DNA of 64,000 nt. It comes from Ferruginibacter sp. GTDB taxonomy: Bacteria > Bacteroidota > Bacteroidia > Chitinophagales > Chitinophagaceae. Below, piece after piece: positions 44,604-53,057 of the stretch; the stretch's first letter is position 1, and each line of letters begins with the position of its first letter. The notes below the pieces were generated by a model that saw only the letters and a program-made list of their open reading frames with translations, was not told where the DNA came from and did not search any database. The stretch spans positions 87,824 to 151,823 of the forward strand of contig JAOQAK010000056.1 of NCBI GenBank assembly GCA_025963635.1, in the 5' to 3' direction. The position numbers and the translations under genes were made by a program.

Positions 44604-44983
44604 CGTGAAACCTGTTCCAATATTTTCTTCTGTATAATCCCGGAAATACTAAGCGCTCTTTGTTTGGCAAGATTTGCTTTTTCTCCTACAAATAATTCAT
44701 CAATTGTCCCGATAAAAAGCTGGTCCCATTGATCAAAATGAGCTTCCCTCAATGGAGCAATATGCTGCAGGTGTTTGTGGAGATTCATCGGGTTACCTTC
44801 ATATGTGCCGGAAAATAGTATAACGTTTTCCCAGAAATTATTCATAGCAGGAATATGTGTTGACCAGTTCACTTTTGCTATTTCCCCGAAGATGGGCGCC
44901 AGCAGCGTATCTACAACTACTTTCGTATAAAACCTGTCAACCAGCAGTTCGATATCGGTCCTGTTTTCAATATCCTTTTTCAT
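44576..44983 (-). CDS. Truncated haemoglobin, group III-like
   Basis: 135 residues. Globin segments MNNFWENVILFSGTYEGNP and HLQHIAPLREAHFDQWDQLF, with His82 the probable proximal haem ligand; short 2-on-2 fold. Group III proteins in bacteria are linked to NO and oxygen handling. Last gene of the minus-strand nos run, 3 bases after the hemerythrin-like gene. Its final ten or so residues (SRRDAKEQSS) are encoded by a dispersed repeat. Confidence 0.9.
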   Translation of the reverse strand: MKKDIENRTDIELLVDRFYTKVVVDTLLAPIFGEIAKVNWSTHIPAMNNFWENVILFSGTYEGNPMNLHKHLQHIAPLREAHFDQWDQLFIGTIDELFVGEKANLAKQRALSISGIIQKKILEQVSRRDAKEQSS

Positions 44984-44986
44984 GTT

Positions 44987-45430
44987 TTAAGGATGAGATG
45001 ATAAAGATCGATCGATGGCTTCCAGCAGCTTTTCATTGCAGCTTTGCTCAATCAAAGGAAACAATTCCCTTTCTTCCTTACGCACATGAATTTCCAATGC
45101 TTTGCCCAATGCATCAAGATGTGCCGCGAGATCGGGATGATTATTTATTTCACTGAAGGAGGCATGTAATTCCTGGTGCTCACGGAAAATGGTTTGCAAC
45201 AATCCGTCCAGTGGACCGTTGATGCCAATCACTAACTGCAGGGCTTTTTCTTCATCTTCAAAATGTTTTACCAGGTCTTTATGGTAAAAATTTATCGCGT
45301 ACGCAGCTTTTTCTTTTATATCGGTAGGAAGGCCTTTAAAAACTGGTGCATCTTTTTGTAAGAGTCTTGCCAGTATCAAAGCACCATGGTGATCCCTTGA
45401 TAAATGGACGAGTGACGGATGTCTTTTCAT
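44987..45430 (-). CDS. Hemerythrin-like HHE domain protein
   Basis: 147 residues. HHE signature: SLVHLSRDHHGALILARLL, HFEDEEKALQL, REHQELHASFSEI and HVRKEERELFPLIE, giving the histidine/glutamate set for a di-iron site. Single domain, cytoplasmic. It begins 1 base after nosY and overlaps nothing. Probable roles: iron or NO/O2 binding beside N2O reduction. Confidence 0.9.
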   Translation of the reverse strand: MKRHPSLVHLSRDHHGALILARLLQKDAPVFKGLPTDIKEKAAYAINFYHKDLVKHFEDEEKALQLVIGINGPLDGLLQTIFREHQELHASFSEINNHPDLAAHLDALGKALEIHVRKEERELFPLIEQSCNEKLLEAIDRSLSSHP

Positions 45431-45431
45431 C

Positions 45432-46199
45432 TTATAAATCTTTAGTGTTGAATTTACGGGTGGAATACCAAACCGGTAATGCGATCCACAAAATTAAGGT
45501 TGCGAATGAAAATCCAATGCCTGTATAGGTTCCAAAGAAGTCTTTAAAAACTGCCCCCGTATAGCCCATCATGGCGGATACGTCCAGTTGCAATAAAATC
45601 AATATCCGGCTAAGATCAATCGGGTTCAGCGCGCTGATGGCGATCATTGGCTTTTCCATCGGGTAATCTGCAAACTGGAATAGGAGAAATAGTACTAATC
45701 CATCAAACAGCAACGAAAAGTACAACCAAAGCATTATTGCGGCGCCAATGCCTTTTGCTTTGTCCCTGGTTTTTACAGTAGCCAGCATAGCAATGGCCAC
45801 AAAAATAATGCTCAGTAAACTTCCCACCGCAATCATTGTAAAGCCAATCATAGTGGCCTGGTAAATTAAAACCGGTATGCCTGCGCCGATAAAAAAGGCA
45901 ACTAACAGTGACGCAGAGAGACCCGTAAACAGGCTTAACCAAATCGTTTTTCGCTTTAATGGCTGGCTCACCAGCAACTCGATAAACTCAGCACTGTTGT
46001 ACACATAAATCGTAGAAAAAATAATGCTTACCAGCGGCACAACAATCAGGATGATATTTAACAGGCTGAGCAAACCTTTGCTGCTATTGTCTTCCAGGCT
46101 GAAAACACTGAGTGATGCTGCCAGCAGAAATAGAGTATACACCAGCACGATACGGTTGCGAAGGATGTCGGTCATTACATATTTTATAATCTTCTTCAT
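45432..46199 (-). CDS. nosY: ABC-2 type permease of the nitrous oxide reductase cluster
   Basis: 255 residues with six hydrophobic segments and the ABC-2 permease pattern (VYNSAEFIELLVSQPLKRKTIW at the first cytoplasmic turn). Named NosY by position directly after the ABC ATPase of a NosDFY set. NosDFY carries out a step in building the Cu centre of NosZ, with the ATPase and NosD partner. Starts 4 bases after nosF. Confidence 0.9.
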   Translation of the reverse strand: MKKIIKYVMTDILRNRIVLVYTLFLLAASLSVFSLEDNSSKGLLSLLNIILIVVPLVSIIFSTIYVYNSAEFIELLVSQPLKRKTIWLSLFTGLSASLLVAFFIGAGIPVLIYQATMIGFTMIAVGSLLSIIFVAIAMLATVKTRDKAKGIGAAIMLWLYFSLLFDGLVLFLLFQFADYPMEKPMIAISALNPIDLSRILILLQLDVSAMMGYTGAVFKDFFGTYTGIGFSFATLILWIALPVWYSTRKFNTKDL

Positions 46200-46203
46200 G
46201 ATC

Positions 46204-46905
46204 TTATTTTGTCATCACCTTTGCAATCGCTTTCGAAAGTTTGTCTTCGCCCGTATCCTGCCTTAGTGCTTCAATGCTCTTATGAAACAAAAGTTTGCCG
46301 TCCTGCATATAAATGATCCTTGTTACCAGTTCATCCAATTCGCTTAAAACATGTGAAGTGATCAATACCAATTTGCCCTTTTCTTTTTCGGCAATAATTT
46401 TTTCTTTCAATTGCTCCGATGCCACAGGATCCAATCCTGCAGTGGGTTCATCAAGAATTAGCACAGCCGGGTTAAACAAGAAGGCGAGGGCCGCACTAAC
46501 CTTTTGCCTCGTACCGCCAGATAAAGTACGCATCCGTTTATTCAACAAATTATTTAGCGAAAAGGCTTTAATTAGATCCTCATCCAAAGCCGGGTTTTCA
46601 CTTCGGATATCTTTCATCATGTCCAGCACCTGGCCAATGGTCATATTGTCGGGGTACCGCCCGATTTGCGGCATGTAACCAATCTGCTCCCGATATTTCC
46701 AATGATGCAGGATGTTTTTATCCTTAAAAGTTATAAAGCCGCTATCAGGCACCACCATGCCCAGTATTGATTTAATGAAAGTTGTTTTTCCACTGCCGTT
46801 AGGACCGATCAAGGCAATGCATTCGCCCTTGTTGCAGGTGGTGGAAACATCATCCAGCGCCTTCAATTTGCCAAACTGCTTGCTAACATTACTTGCAATA
46901 ATCAT
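46204..46905 (-). CDS. nosF: ABC ATPase of the nitrous oxide reductase cluster
   Basis: The frame opens upstream with TTG; the ATG at 46905 gives MIIASNVSKQFGKLKALDDV, the usual NosF start. 233 residues with Walker A GPNGSGKTT, signature LSGGTRQKV, Walker B VLILDEPTAGLD and the switch histidine in ITSHVLSE. Soluble subunit that energises NosY for NosZ copper-site maturation. Confidence 0.93.
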   Translation of the reverse strand: MIIASNVSKQFGKLKALDDVSTTCNKGECIALIGPNGSGKTTFIKSILGMVVPDSGFITFKDKNILHHWKYREQIGYMPQIGRYPDNMTIGQVLDMMKDIRSENPALDEDLIKAFSLNNLLNKRMRTLSGGTRQKVSAALAFLFNPAVLILDEPTAGLDPVASEQLKEKIIAEKEKGKLVLITSHVLSELDELVTRIIYMQDGKLLFHKSIEALRQDTGEDKLSKAIAKVMTK

Positions 46906-46954
46906 ATTATTTTTTGAGCCGGAATTGATCAATGATCAATAATCAAATAAACAA

Positions 46955-46986
46955 CAATCAAACAATCAAACAATCAAACAATCAAA
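46955..46986. repeat. Tandem CAATCAAA repeat, four units
   Basis: Four perfect 8-base units between nosD and nosF, followed by related CAAATAAATCA words. Low-complexity; probably slippage-grown spacer. Confidence 0.8.
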
Positions 46987-47042
46987 TAGTCAATAAATCA
47001 TGTAAATCAAATAAATCACATCAATCAAAGTCAAGACAAATG

Positions 47043-48272
47043 TCAGAAAGCCTTCTTCATCAACGGTGCATTATCCTTCAAATTTTCCGGTGTAAGGCTT
47101 GGTAAAATTTTTTCAGTTTTATCCAGTAAGCTTGTTATAAAACTTCTGAACAATATCATTGCCGGGGGGTATTTTTCAACAATCATCGAGTACATACTAA
47201 CTGGGCGGTAGGGGACATCGCCGATCTTATCTTTGTTAAGATCGTAGCCTTCGTATTTATCCCAGTAGTTATGATTAAATGTATTCTGCACCAGCGATCC
47301 GTTGGTTCCCACATCAAAAGTATTGCCTGTAAAATTATTGTGCTCCAGTACAACATCCATGCAACTGGCCTGGATCTTCAGCGCCCAGCCGTTGTTTGCA
47401 AAGGTATTGTAGGCCATAAAAATCCTGTTGGCTCCCTCCATATAAATAGCACTGGTATTTCTTGCAAAATAATTCCCCTGCATATATCCATCTGATATTT
47501 CCTTTAGTAAAATTCCGTGAGAAGCATCGCCCCAGTTTTCTTCAAAATAATTGCTGAACATTTTTATCCGGTTACTAAACATTACGGATACACCCGACCC
47601 ATTGTTACTGAATACGTTGCTCACATACATGTCATCGTTGCTGAACATAAAATGCAGTCCATACCGGATGTTTTTTGTGGAAGTATTGCGCCAGATAATC
47701 GAGTTTTTTACAAACTCAAAATAAATTCCATCGCGGTGCCCCGTAATTTTATTGCCCAGGATACGCAGACTATCGCTTTTCCAGCAATGAATGCCATTAC
47801 CGCTTTGTTGTTCTTCTTTACTGGTGGCTGTAAGGCCATTATTTTCAATAGTACAGTTAGTGCTATTCTGTGAATAAATACCAAAAAAGGTATCTTCCAG
47901 CAGGTTATTTTTTACGATTACATTCTTGCAGTCGTAGATCTTTATTCCGCTGAGGTCTTCCAGGCTTGAGATACCAGAATGCACAACCCGGAACCCATCG
48001 ATGATTACCCCGTTTGCCATCACAGAGATGATTTCATATTTGTTTTCCCCATCCAACACAGGGTAGTTTAATCCCCTGAGTACAATGCTTTTTTTAATGA
48101 TAAGGTTCTTCTCCCTGTAATGGCCCGCATCCACTAAGAGCGTGTCGCCGGCTGCTGCATCCGCAACGGCCGAAGTAATATTTTTATACAACTGGTTAGC
48201 ACCTACATGGATGGTTTTGGCAAATACCCCGGTATAAAAAAGCAGGGCTGGTATGAAGAAGCAAGGCTTCAT
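47043..48272 (-). CDS. nosD: NosD, periplasmic right-handed beta-helix protein
   Basis: 409 residues, signal peptide ending VFAK. Parallel beta-helix of repeated Asn/Gly ladders (VIVKNNLLEDTFFGIYS, NTFANNGWALKIQAS and similar) typical of the NosD/pectate-lyase-like superfamily. It works with NosF and NosY in Cu-site assembly of NosZ, in the periplasm. The ATG overlaps the stop of the upstream nosL-type gene by 4 bases. Confidence 0.94.
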   Translation of the reverse strand: MKPCFFIPALLFYTGVFAKTIHVGANQLYKNITSAVADAAAGDTLLVDAGHYREKNLIIKKSIVLRGLNYPVLDGENKYEIISVMANGVIIDGFRVVHSGISSLEDLSGIKIYDCKNVIVKNNLLEDTFFGIYSQNSTNCTIENNGLTATSKEEQQSGNGIHCWKSDSLRILGNKITGHRDGIYFEFVKNSIIWRNTSTKNIRYGLHFMFSNDDMYVSNVFSNNGSGVSVMFSNRIKMFSNYFEENWGDASHGILLKEISDGYMQGNYFARNTSAIYMEGANRIFMAYNTFANNGWALKIQASCMDVVLEHNNFTGNTFDVGTNGSLVQNTFNHNYWDKYEGYDLNKDKIGDVPYRPVSMYSMIVEKYPPAMILFRSFITSLLDKTEKILPSLTPENLKDNAPLMKKAF

Positions 48273-49297
48273 TTCTGCAGATCCTCCCAGGATATTTTGT
48301 TGCCCCTGAATGTAGGCAAAAGGTTTACCAGGCTATCTTCATTGCTGAATGCTGCGATATTTCCGTTCATCGGGCTTTTAAGGGCAGGACTTTGTAAAAG
48401 ATGAACATGCTTTACATCGATCAAATCGTGCGGACTAAGAAACTCCGTAAAATAAATACCTGCAATTTGTTCCTTGTTTATCTTTCCTGAATTGAGGAAG
48501 GCTACGATGCAATGTGCATCATCGAACTTAAATACCTTTGTTTTTTTTGTTACAATTTCGGCGCCAAACCTGCTATCACTGACGGTCATCTTGCAAAAAT
48601 CGCAATGGTCCTTCCCGGTTTGAATCGGTTGTGGATGGGTGTTGCAGCCGCTAAGCAATAAACTAAGCGGTATGATAAGCAATAGTGCAAGGGCAGGAGC
48701 GGGAGCGGAGACCGCGGTCTTTTTAATTCTTCTCCATTCATACACCAGGATGGTTAATAAAACGACGCCTGCACCAACAAATATCCATCCACCGGTTGCC
48801 GGGGTCGAATAGGCCCCGAAATTCAATAATTGTTTGAAGCCGATCAAAGGCGGTTGGTATGCCATGCCGGGTACAATGATTGCCGCTGCCGGATTCAAAT
48901 TATGCCCGTAATCGTACTCCCATCTCCAAAAATCAACCATCGCTAAAACACCAAAAGCAACAAAGAGAAAAAATAATATAACCGTCCACCGTCTTTTCGC
49001 CACTACGCCGGCAATGATGAACAGTATCGAAAAAATAACAATAATGGCGGGCAAAATTTTAAACTCAGCGAAATCATCTGCATGAAGTGTTTTCATGCCA
49101 ATATAGTGGTTAAGGCCGTTAATAATGTTTACATCTCCCGCAAGTTTATTGGCATAAATAAACATGCGCAAACCTTCTGGATATTGAGGTGCCTGTAATT
49201 CTATCCGCCAGATGGGAGTTAAAAGTACCACCAGCAAAGCCAACCCGCATATCATCAGCAACAACCTGCTGACGATTGAAATTTTATTGTTTTTCAT
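48269..49297 (-). CDS. nosL: Membrane protein fused to NosL copper chaperone
   Basis: 342 residues. Residues 1-195 hold about four to five membrane segments with a periplasmic loop (GHNLNPAAAIIVPGMAYQPP). Residues 205-220 form a second, internal lipoprotein-type signal (ALLLIIPLSLLLSGCNTH, Cys218). The NosL domain follows with copper site Cys232, Cys235 and Met237 in HCDFCKM and the DDAHCIVAF segment. NosL delivers copper(I) to NosZ. The internal lipobox suggests a fusion of a membrane protein gene to a NosL lipoprotein gene. Overlaps nosD by 4 bases. Confidence 0.9.
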   Translation of the reverse strand: MKNNKISIVSRLLLMICGLALLVVLLTPIWRIELQAPQYPEGLRMFIYANKLAGDVNIINGLNHYIGMKTLHADDFAEFKILPAIIVIFSILFIIAGVVAKRRWTVILFFLFVAFGVLAMVDFWRWEYDYGHNLNPAAAIIVPGMAYQPPLIGFKQLLNFGAYSTPATGGWIFVGAGVVLLTILVYEWRRIKKTAVSAPAPALALLLIIPLSLLLSGCNTHPQPIQTGKDHCDFCKMTVSDSRFGAEIVTKKTKVFKFDDAHCIVAFLNSGKINKEQIAGIYFTEFLSPHDLIDVKHVHLLQSPALKSPMNGNIAAFSNEDSLVNLLPTFRGNKISWEDLQK

Positions 49298-49354
49298 ATA
49301 TACGATTGTAATGAAAAGGACGGTAAGCAGTTGAAGTCATAGTTAAAAGTTGAA

Positions 49355-49424
49355 GATTGAAAGTTGATGGTTATTCGATGGCAACTGCCTTCAACCTTCA
49401 ACCTTTAACCTTCAACTTTCAATC
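49355..49424 (-). promoter_or_regulatory. Long hairpin between nosZ and nosL
   Basis: 49355-49373 pairs with 49406-49424 over 19 bp with one mismatch, loop 32 nt. It begins 3 bases after the nosZ stop. Loop and flanks are built of GGTTGAAGGTTAA words. No T-run follows, so it might stabilise the nosZ mRNA end or attenuate readthrough to the maturation genes rather than stop it. Confidence 0.55.
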
Positions 49425-49426
49425 AT

Positions 49427-51442
49427 TTATTTTGCAGCTGCAACCGGCTGGCCCGCGGGTATGCTATCCGACTTAGGCTGGTTAGTACCTGTGCTAAAAC
49501 TCAGCGCAACATTACTGCCTGCAGGCGATACCCTTGCATAACCAGACATTTCCTGGTGCAAAGCACTGCAGAAATCGGTGCAATAAAAAGGGAACATACC
49601 TACTCTGTCCGGAATCCATTTCAATGTGGAGGTTTCGCCCGGCATGATCAGTAGTTCAGCATTGGCAGCACCTTTAACAGCGAAACCATGTGGCACATCC
49701 CAATCCTGTTCGATATTGGTCAGGTGAAAATATACTTCATCACCCACCCGGATTCCTTCAATATTATCTGGTGTAAGGTGCGAACGGATCGCTGTCATGT
49801 AGACATGTACTTTGTTTCCTTCCCGTACAACTTTTGCGGTGCCTTCACCCTTGGAAGAATAGGCATTATTATTATCTTCGATTTTAAAGAATTTTACCGA
49901 CTTGTCGCGGATAACGCTTGCTGCGACAGCCTGGGCGTAATGTGGTTCGCCGATGGTAGGATAGTCTAATACCAATTGCATTTTATCGCCACTGATATCA
50001 AATAACTGCGCACTTTGGGCCAACTCTGGTCCGGTTGGTAAAAAACGATCCTTGGTAATTTTATTGTAGGCTACCAGGTATTTACCGGTAGGTTTTCTTG
50101 AATCTCCGCCAGGAATCATCAAATGCCCGGGCGAATAATAAGTAGGTACTCTATCCAAAACCTTCAGGTCTTTTACATTCCATTTCACTACTTCGCTCGA
50201 TACAAACATTGTCGTATATGCGTTTCCTTTATCGTCAAATTCTGTGTGTAAAGGGCCAAGTCCGGGCTTTTTAACTTCGCCGTATAAAGCAGCTTCGTAC
50301 TTGATTACCGGGATGCCTTCGTATTCGCCGGCAAATGCTTTATCAGCAATCGCTTTGGTGATCTTATCAAAACTAAAAACGGGGATCAAAGCAGCTAATT
50401 TACCGCTGCCTACTATGTATTCGCCTGTGGGGTTTACGTCACAACCGTGCGGAGATTTGGGACAGGGAATAAAGTAAACCAATCCTGGAAAATCTTTCAC
50501 ATCCATAACCGTTACCTCTGTCTTAATGGTTGAAGTGGCGGTGTGCGTTTTTTCATTATACCGGTTGCTCGCATATTTTACCGCTTGCTTACGTCCTTTG
50601 CCTGCTGCAATTAGTTCGGCTGCCTTTTTCCAGTTTACAGCCATAATGAAATCCTTGTCACGCTTAGACGCATTTACTTCCAATAAAGTATTGGCTTGTT
50701 CTGTATTATAACAACTGAAGAAAAACCATCCGCTTGAGACGCCTTTACCGGCGTGGCTTAAATCGAAGTTCACAGCAGGGCATTGCAGTTGAAAGGCAAT
50801 GTCCATATTGCCACTGGTTTTATCTACGCTGATAAAACTGATGGTTCCTTTAAAATTTTGTTTATAAGTATTGATAGGCACATCCCCGTTACTATCATCG
50901 GGTGGTACGCTGAACCGGGTACCGGCTACTACATACTCCGTGTTTTCGGTGATAAAAGGAGAACTGTGATTACCTGCACTGTTAGGTAGCTCGAGAATTT
51001 CAGAAGTATGAAAAGTTGTGAGATCCACCCTTGCAACACGTGGTGTGTTGTTAGCGTTGGCAAATATCCACCGGCCATCGATTTCACCATTGGTTTGCGA
51101 AAGGTCTAAGTGATGCTGGTCATCCCATGGAATAAATCCGTGTGATGTGTTTAACATGGCCTTGGTTTCTTCTGAATAACCCCAGCCATTTTCGGGGTTC
51201 ACAGAAAAGATGGGAACCACTTTCAACAACCTTCCGCTTGGTAAACCATAAACGCTCATCTGACCGCTGAATCCACCTGAAACAAAATTGTAGTATTCAT
51301 CGTATTTGCCCGGAGCAACATAGGTTTTGGCAGCAGCATCACCACTCACAGCAGAACCAACGTTTTTTGGCTTGCAGGAATTGATACAAACTAATAATGC
51401 CAGGCCAGCCAGGAAAATAGCATAACTTTTTTTTGATTTCAT
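49427..51442 (-). CDS. nosZ: Nitrous oxide reductase, clade II (Sec-dependent)
   Basis: The frame opens at 51502, but the ATG at 51442 gives MKSKKSYAIFLAGLALL, a Sec-type signal with a possible lipobox INSC. No twin-arginine motif, which is the mark of clade II enzymes. 671 residues: seven-blade propeller with histidines for the CuZ site (DDQHHLDLSQTNGEIDGRW, HAGKG, HSSPF and PHGCDV regions), then a cupredoxin domain with CuA ligands Cys621, Cys625, His629 and Met632. It reduces N2O to N2 in the periplasm. It lies downstream of a cytochrome c gene and upstream of nosLDFY. Confidence 0.97.
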   Translation of the reverse strand: MKSKKSYAIFLAGLALLVCINSCKPKNVGSAVSGDAAAKTYVAPGKYDEYYNFVSGGFSGQMSVYGLPSGRLLKVVPIFSVNPENGWGYSEETKAMLNTSHGFIPWDDQHHLDLSQTNGEIDGRWIFANANNTPRVARVDLTTFHTSEILELPNSAGNHSSPFITENTEYVVAGTRFSVPPDDSNGDVPINTYKQNFKGTISFISVDKTSGNMDIAFQLQCPAVNFDLSHAGKGVSSGWFFFSCYNTEQANTLLEVNASKRDKDFIMAVNWKKAAELIAAGKGRKQAVKYASNRYNEKTHTATSTIKTEVTVMDVKDFPGLVYFIPCPKSPHGCDVNPTGEYIVGSGKLAALIPVFSFDKITKAIADKAFAGEYEGIPVIKYEAALYGEVKKPGLGPLHTEFDDKGNAYTTMFVSSEVVKWNVKDLKVLDRVPTYYSPGHLMIPGGDSRKPTGKYLVAYNKITKDRFLPTGPELAQSAQLFDISGDKMQLVLDYPTIGEPHYAQAVAASVIRDKSVKFFKIEDNNNAYSSKGEGTAKVVREGNKVHVYMTAIRSHLTPDNIEGIRVGDEVYFHLTNIEQDWDVPHGFAVKGAANAELLIMPGETSTLKWIPDRVGMFPFYCTDFCSALHQEMSGYARVSPAGSNVALSFSTGTNQPKSDSIPAGQPVAAAK

Positions 51443-51567
51443 TTTACTAAATTTTAAATTGATTGGTTTATTAGGGACTTTCTTATTTCGGGTTAATTGC
51501 ATGCGGATGCTGTTAGGCTACAAGCCAAAATGAAGTAGTGAATCCGCTAAAGTGTTTTAAAGAAAAC

Positions 51568-52077
51568 CTATTTTACCCCATCATTTTTACGCATAAACTC
51601 AAGCAGGTTTCTTGCGTCATCGTCGGATAAATTCTGATTGGGCATACGTACAAGGCATATTTCAAGCTGTGCCTGCGCCTTGGGATCTTTATTGATCATT
51701 TCATCTGTATTCGTAATGAAATTCATGATCCATTCAGGAGAATGACGGGAAGTAACGCCGCTCCAGCCGGGGCCTACCAGCTTTTCTTCTGTAAGTTTGT
51801 GGCAGGCGCCGCATTTTACATCGTACACTTTTTTACCGCCTTCTGCTTTGGCTGCATCCAGTGTGGCTCCCAACTCAACCTTTGTAAATTTGCCTTCGCC
51901 CCTGTGTGGATCATATGCGGGATTGGTTTCGGCTGTCTTATCCTCTTTTTTTACATCGGGAGAATCTGTACTCACGGCTTTATTCGCATTTCCATCTGTG
52001 TTGTAATCTGAACTTTTGTTATCAGAACACGAAGCTAAAATCGCCAGTACCATGCTAAATGCAATCAGTTTTTTCAT
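51568..52077 (-). CDS. Cytochrome c lipoprotein of the nos operon
   Basis: 169 residues with lipobox LASC (Cys17), a Ser/Asp/Lys linker, then one haem c domain: CGACH motif (residues near 91-95) and Met ligand in VRMPNQNLSDDDARNLLEF. First gene of the minus-strand run, 126 bases before nosZ. A membrane-anchored cytochrome c is the expected electron donor to clade II NosZ. Confidence 0.92.
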   Translation of the reverse strand: MKKLIAFSMVLAILASCSDNKSSDYNTDGNANKAVSTDSPDVKKEDKTAETNPAYDPHRGEGKFTKVELGATLDAAKAEGGKKVYDVKCGACHKLTEEKLVGPGWSGVTSRHSPEWIMNFITNTDEMINKDPKAQAQLEICLVRMPNQNLSDDDARNLLEFMRKNDGVK

Positions 52078-52402
52078 ATGATTTAATTTTTATAAGTGAA
52101 GGTTTGTTTAAATGGTTGGAAGGTTAAAGAATGATTGTTATGCAGGCCGGCAGTTCAATCGCTAACCGGTATGTTACATAATTCACGTATGTTACCGAAT
52201 GGCCACCATCTGCACTACCTTGCAATATGCGTGCGGTTACCATACACCTGGTCTAAACTATCATTGCTGCCTTATAAACTGCAAGTTAGCATTGCAAAAA
52301 AATCAAATTTATGCGTACAATCATATTTTCGGGTTAGCGGCATCATACCACTGATTGGAGGGTAGCCTTAGTTTTGATCTCCTTACTAATAAATAATTTT
52401 CA
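52078..52402. other. 325-base divergent control region
   Basis: Lies between the cytochrome c/nosZ operon (left, minus) and the Crp/Fnr gene (right, plus). Contains the operator-like sites listed separately at 52166-52245 and a -7-like TAGTTTTG at 52369-52376 for the Crp/Fnr gene. Confidence 0.7.
52172..52187. promoter_or_regulatory. Crp/Fnr-like operator TGTTA-N6-TCACG
   Basis: TGTTACATAATTCACG matches the CRP-type dyad TGTGA-N6-TCACA at four of five bases per arm. It overlaps a GTATGTTAC direct repeat (52169-52177 and 52187-52195), and a related inverted CGGTTACCATAC is at 52234-52245. The adjacent divergent Crp/Fnr gene makes control of the nos operon and self-control plausible; binding is inferred. 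Confidence 0.55.
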
Positions 52403-53026
52403 ATGATGATCGATATTGATTTATTACTGTCCTGGGGAGCTGCCTATAAGAAATTAAATGCTAATGAAATCATTTTTGACGAAGGCCAATCCTGCTTCTT
52501 TTATCACCAATTGGTTAGTGGAAAAGTGCGATGGATAAATATTGATGATGAGGGTAGGGAGTGCATCCATTCAATTGTAGAGCCTGGCGAATCATTCGGC
52601 GAAATGCCCCTTTTTGACGAAGAGCCCTATGCTGCCACTGCTATTGCAGATGAAGACAGCATGCTTATTAGGCTTCACAAGCCAGTGTTCCTGGAATTGT
52701 TGAAAGAAAACAGCGATATCAGTTTTGCTTTCACAAAACTGCTTTCAAGGAGGTTGCGATTTAAACTTGCCATCATAAAATCATTTGCGTCTCATTGCCC
52801 GGAAAAAAGGATCGCCATGATCATCAATTATCTCAAAACTGAACACAAAAATTTTTGCGGCAAATGCAACCAGCTCAATCTAACAAGACAACAAATTGCT
52901 GATATGACCGGCTTAAGAGTTGAAACGGTAATAAGAGCGATGCGCAATATGCATGATAAAGGAGAGCTGGTTATTTCAAAGGGCAAAGTGTATTGCAAGA
53001 ATATGATTGAAGTCATACCCGCCTAA
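52403..53026 (+). CDS. Crp/Fnr-family transcription regulator
   Basis: 207 residues. N-terminal cyclic-nucleotide-binding-like beta roll (VSGKVRWINIDDEGRE, GESFGEMPLFDEEPYAATA), dimer helix, and C-terminal HTH (LTRQQIADMTGLRVETVIRAM). The N-terminal cysteine cluster of true FNR is absent, so it does not carry an FNR-type iron-sulfur cluster; a haem- or ligand-dependent NO/O2 sensor of the DNR/NnrR kind is possible. It is divergent from the nos operon and followed by a membrane protein. Confidence 0.9.
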   Translation: MMIDIDLLLSWGAAYKKLNANEIIFDEGQSCFFYHQLVSGKVRWINIDDEGRECIHSIVEPGESFGEMPLFDEEPYAATAIADEDSMLIRLHKPVFLELLKENSDISFAFTKLLSRRLRFKLAIIKSFASHCPEKRIAMIINYLKTEHKNFCGKCNQLNLTRQQIADMTGLRVETVIRAMRNMHDKGELVISKGKVYCKNMIEVIPA

Positions 53027-53057
53027 ATTTCTTTTTTCTTATTTTGAAAAAAGTTGC

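Noticed and set aside
46955..46986. Possible CRISPR-like array
   Set aside because: Units are 8 bases in direct contact with no spacers. It is simple tandem repetition.
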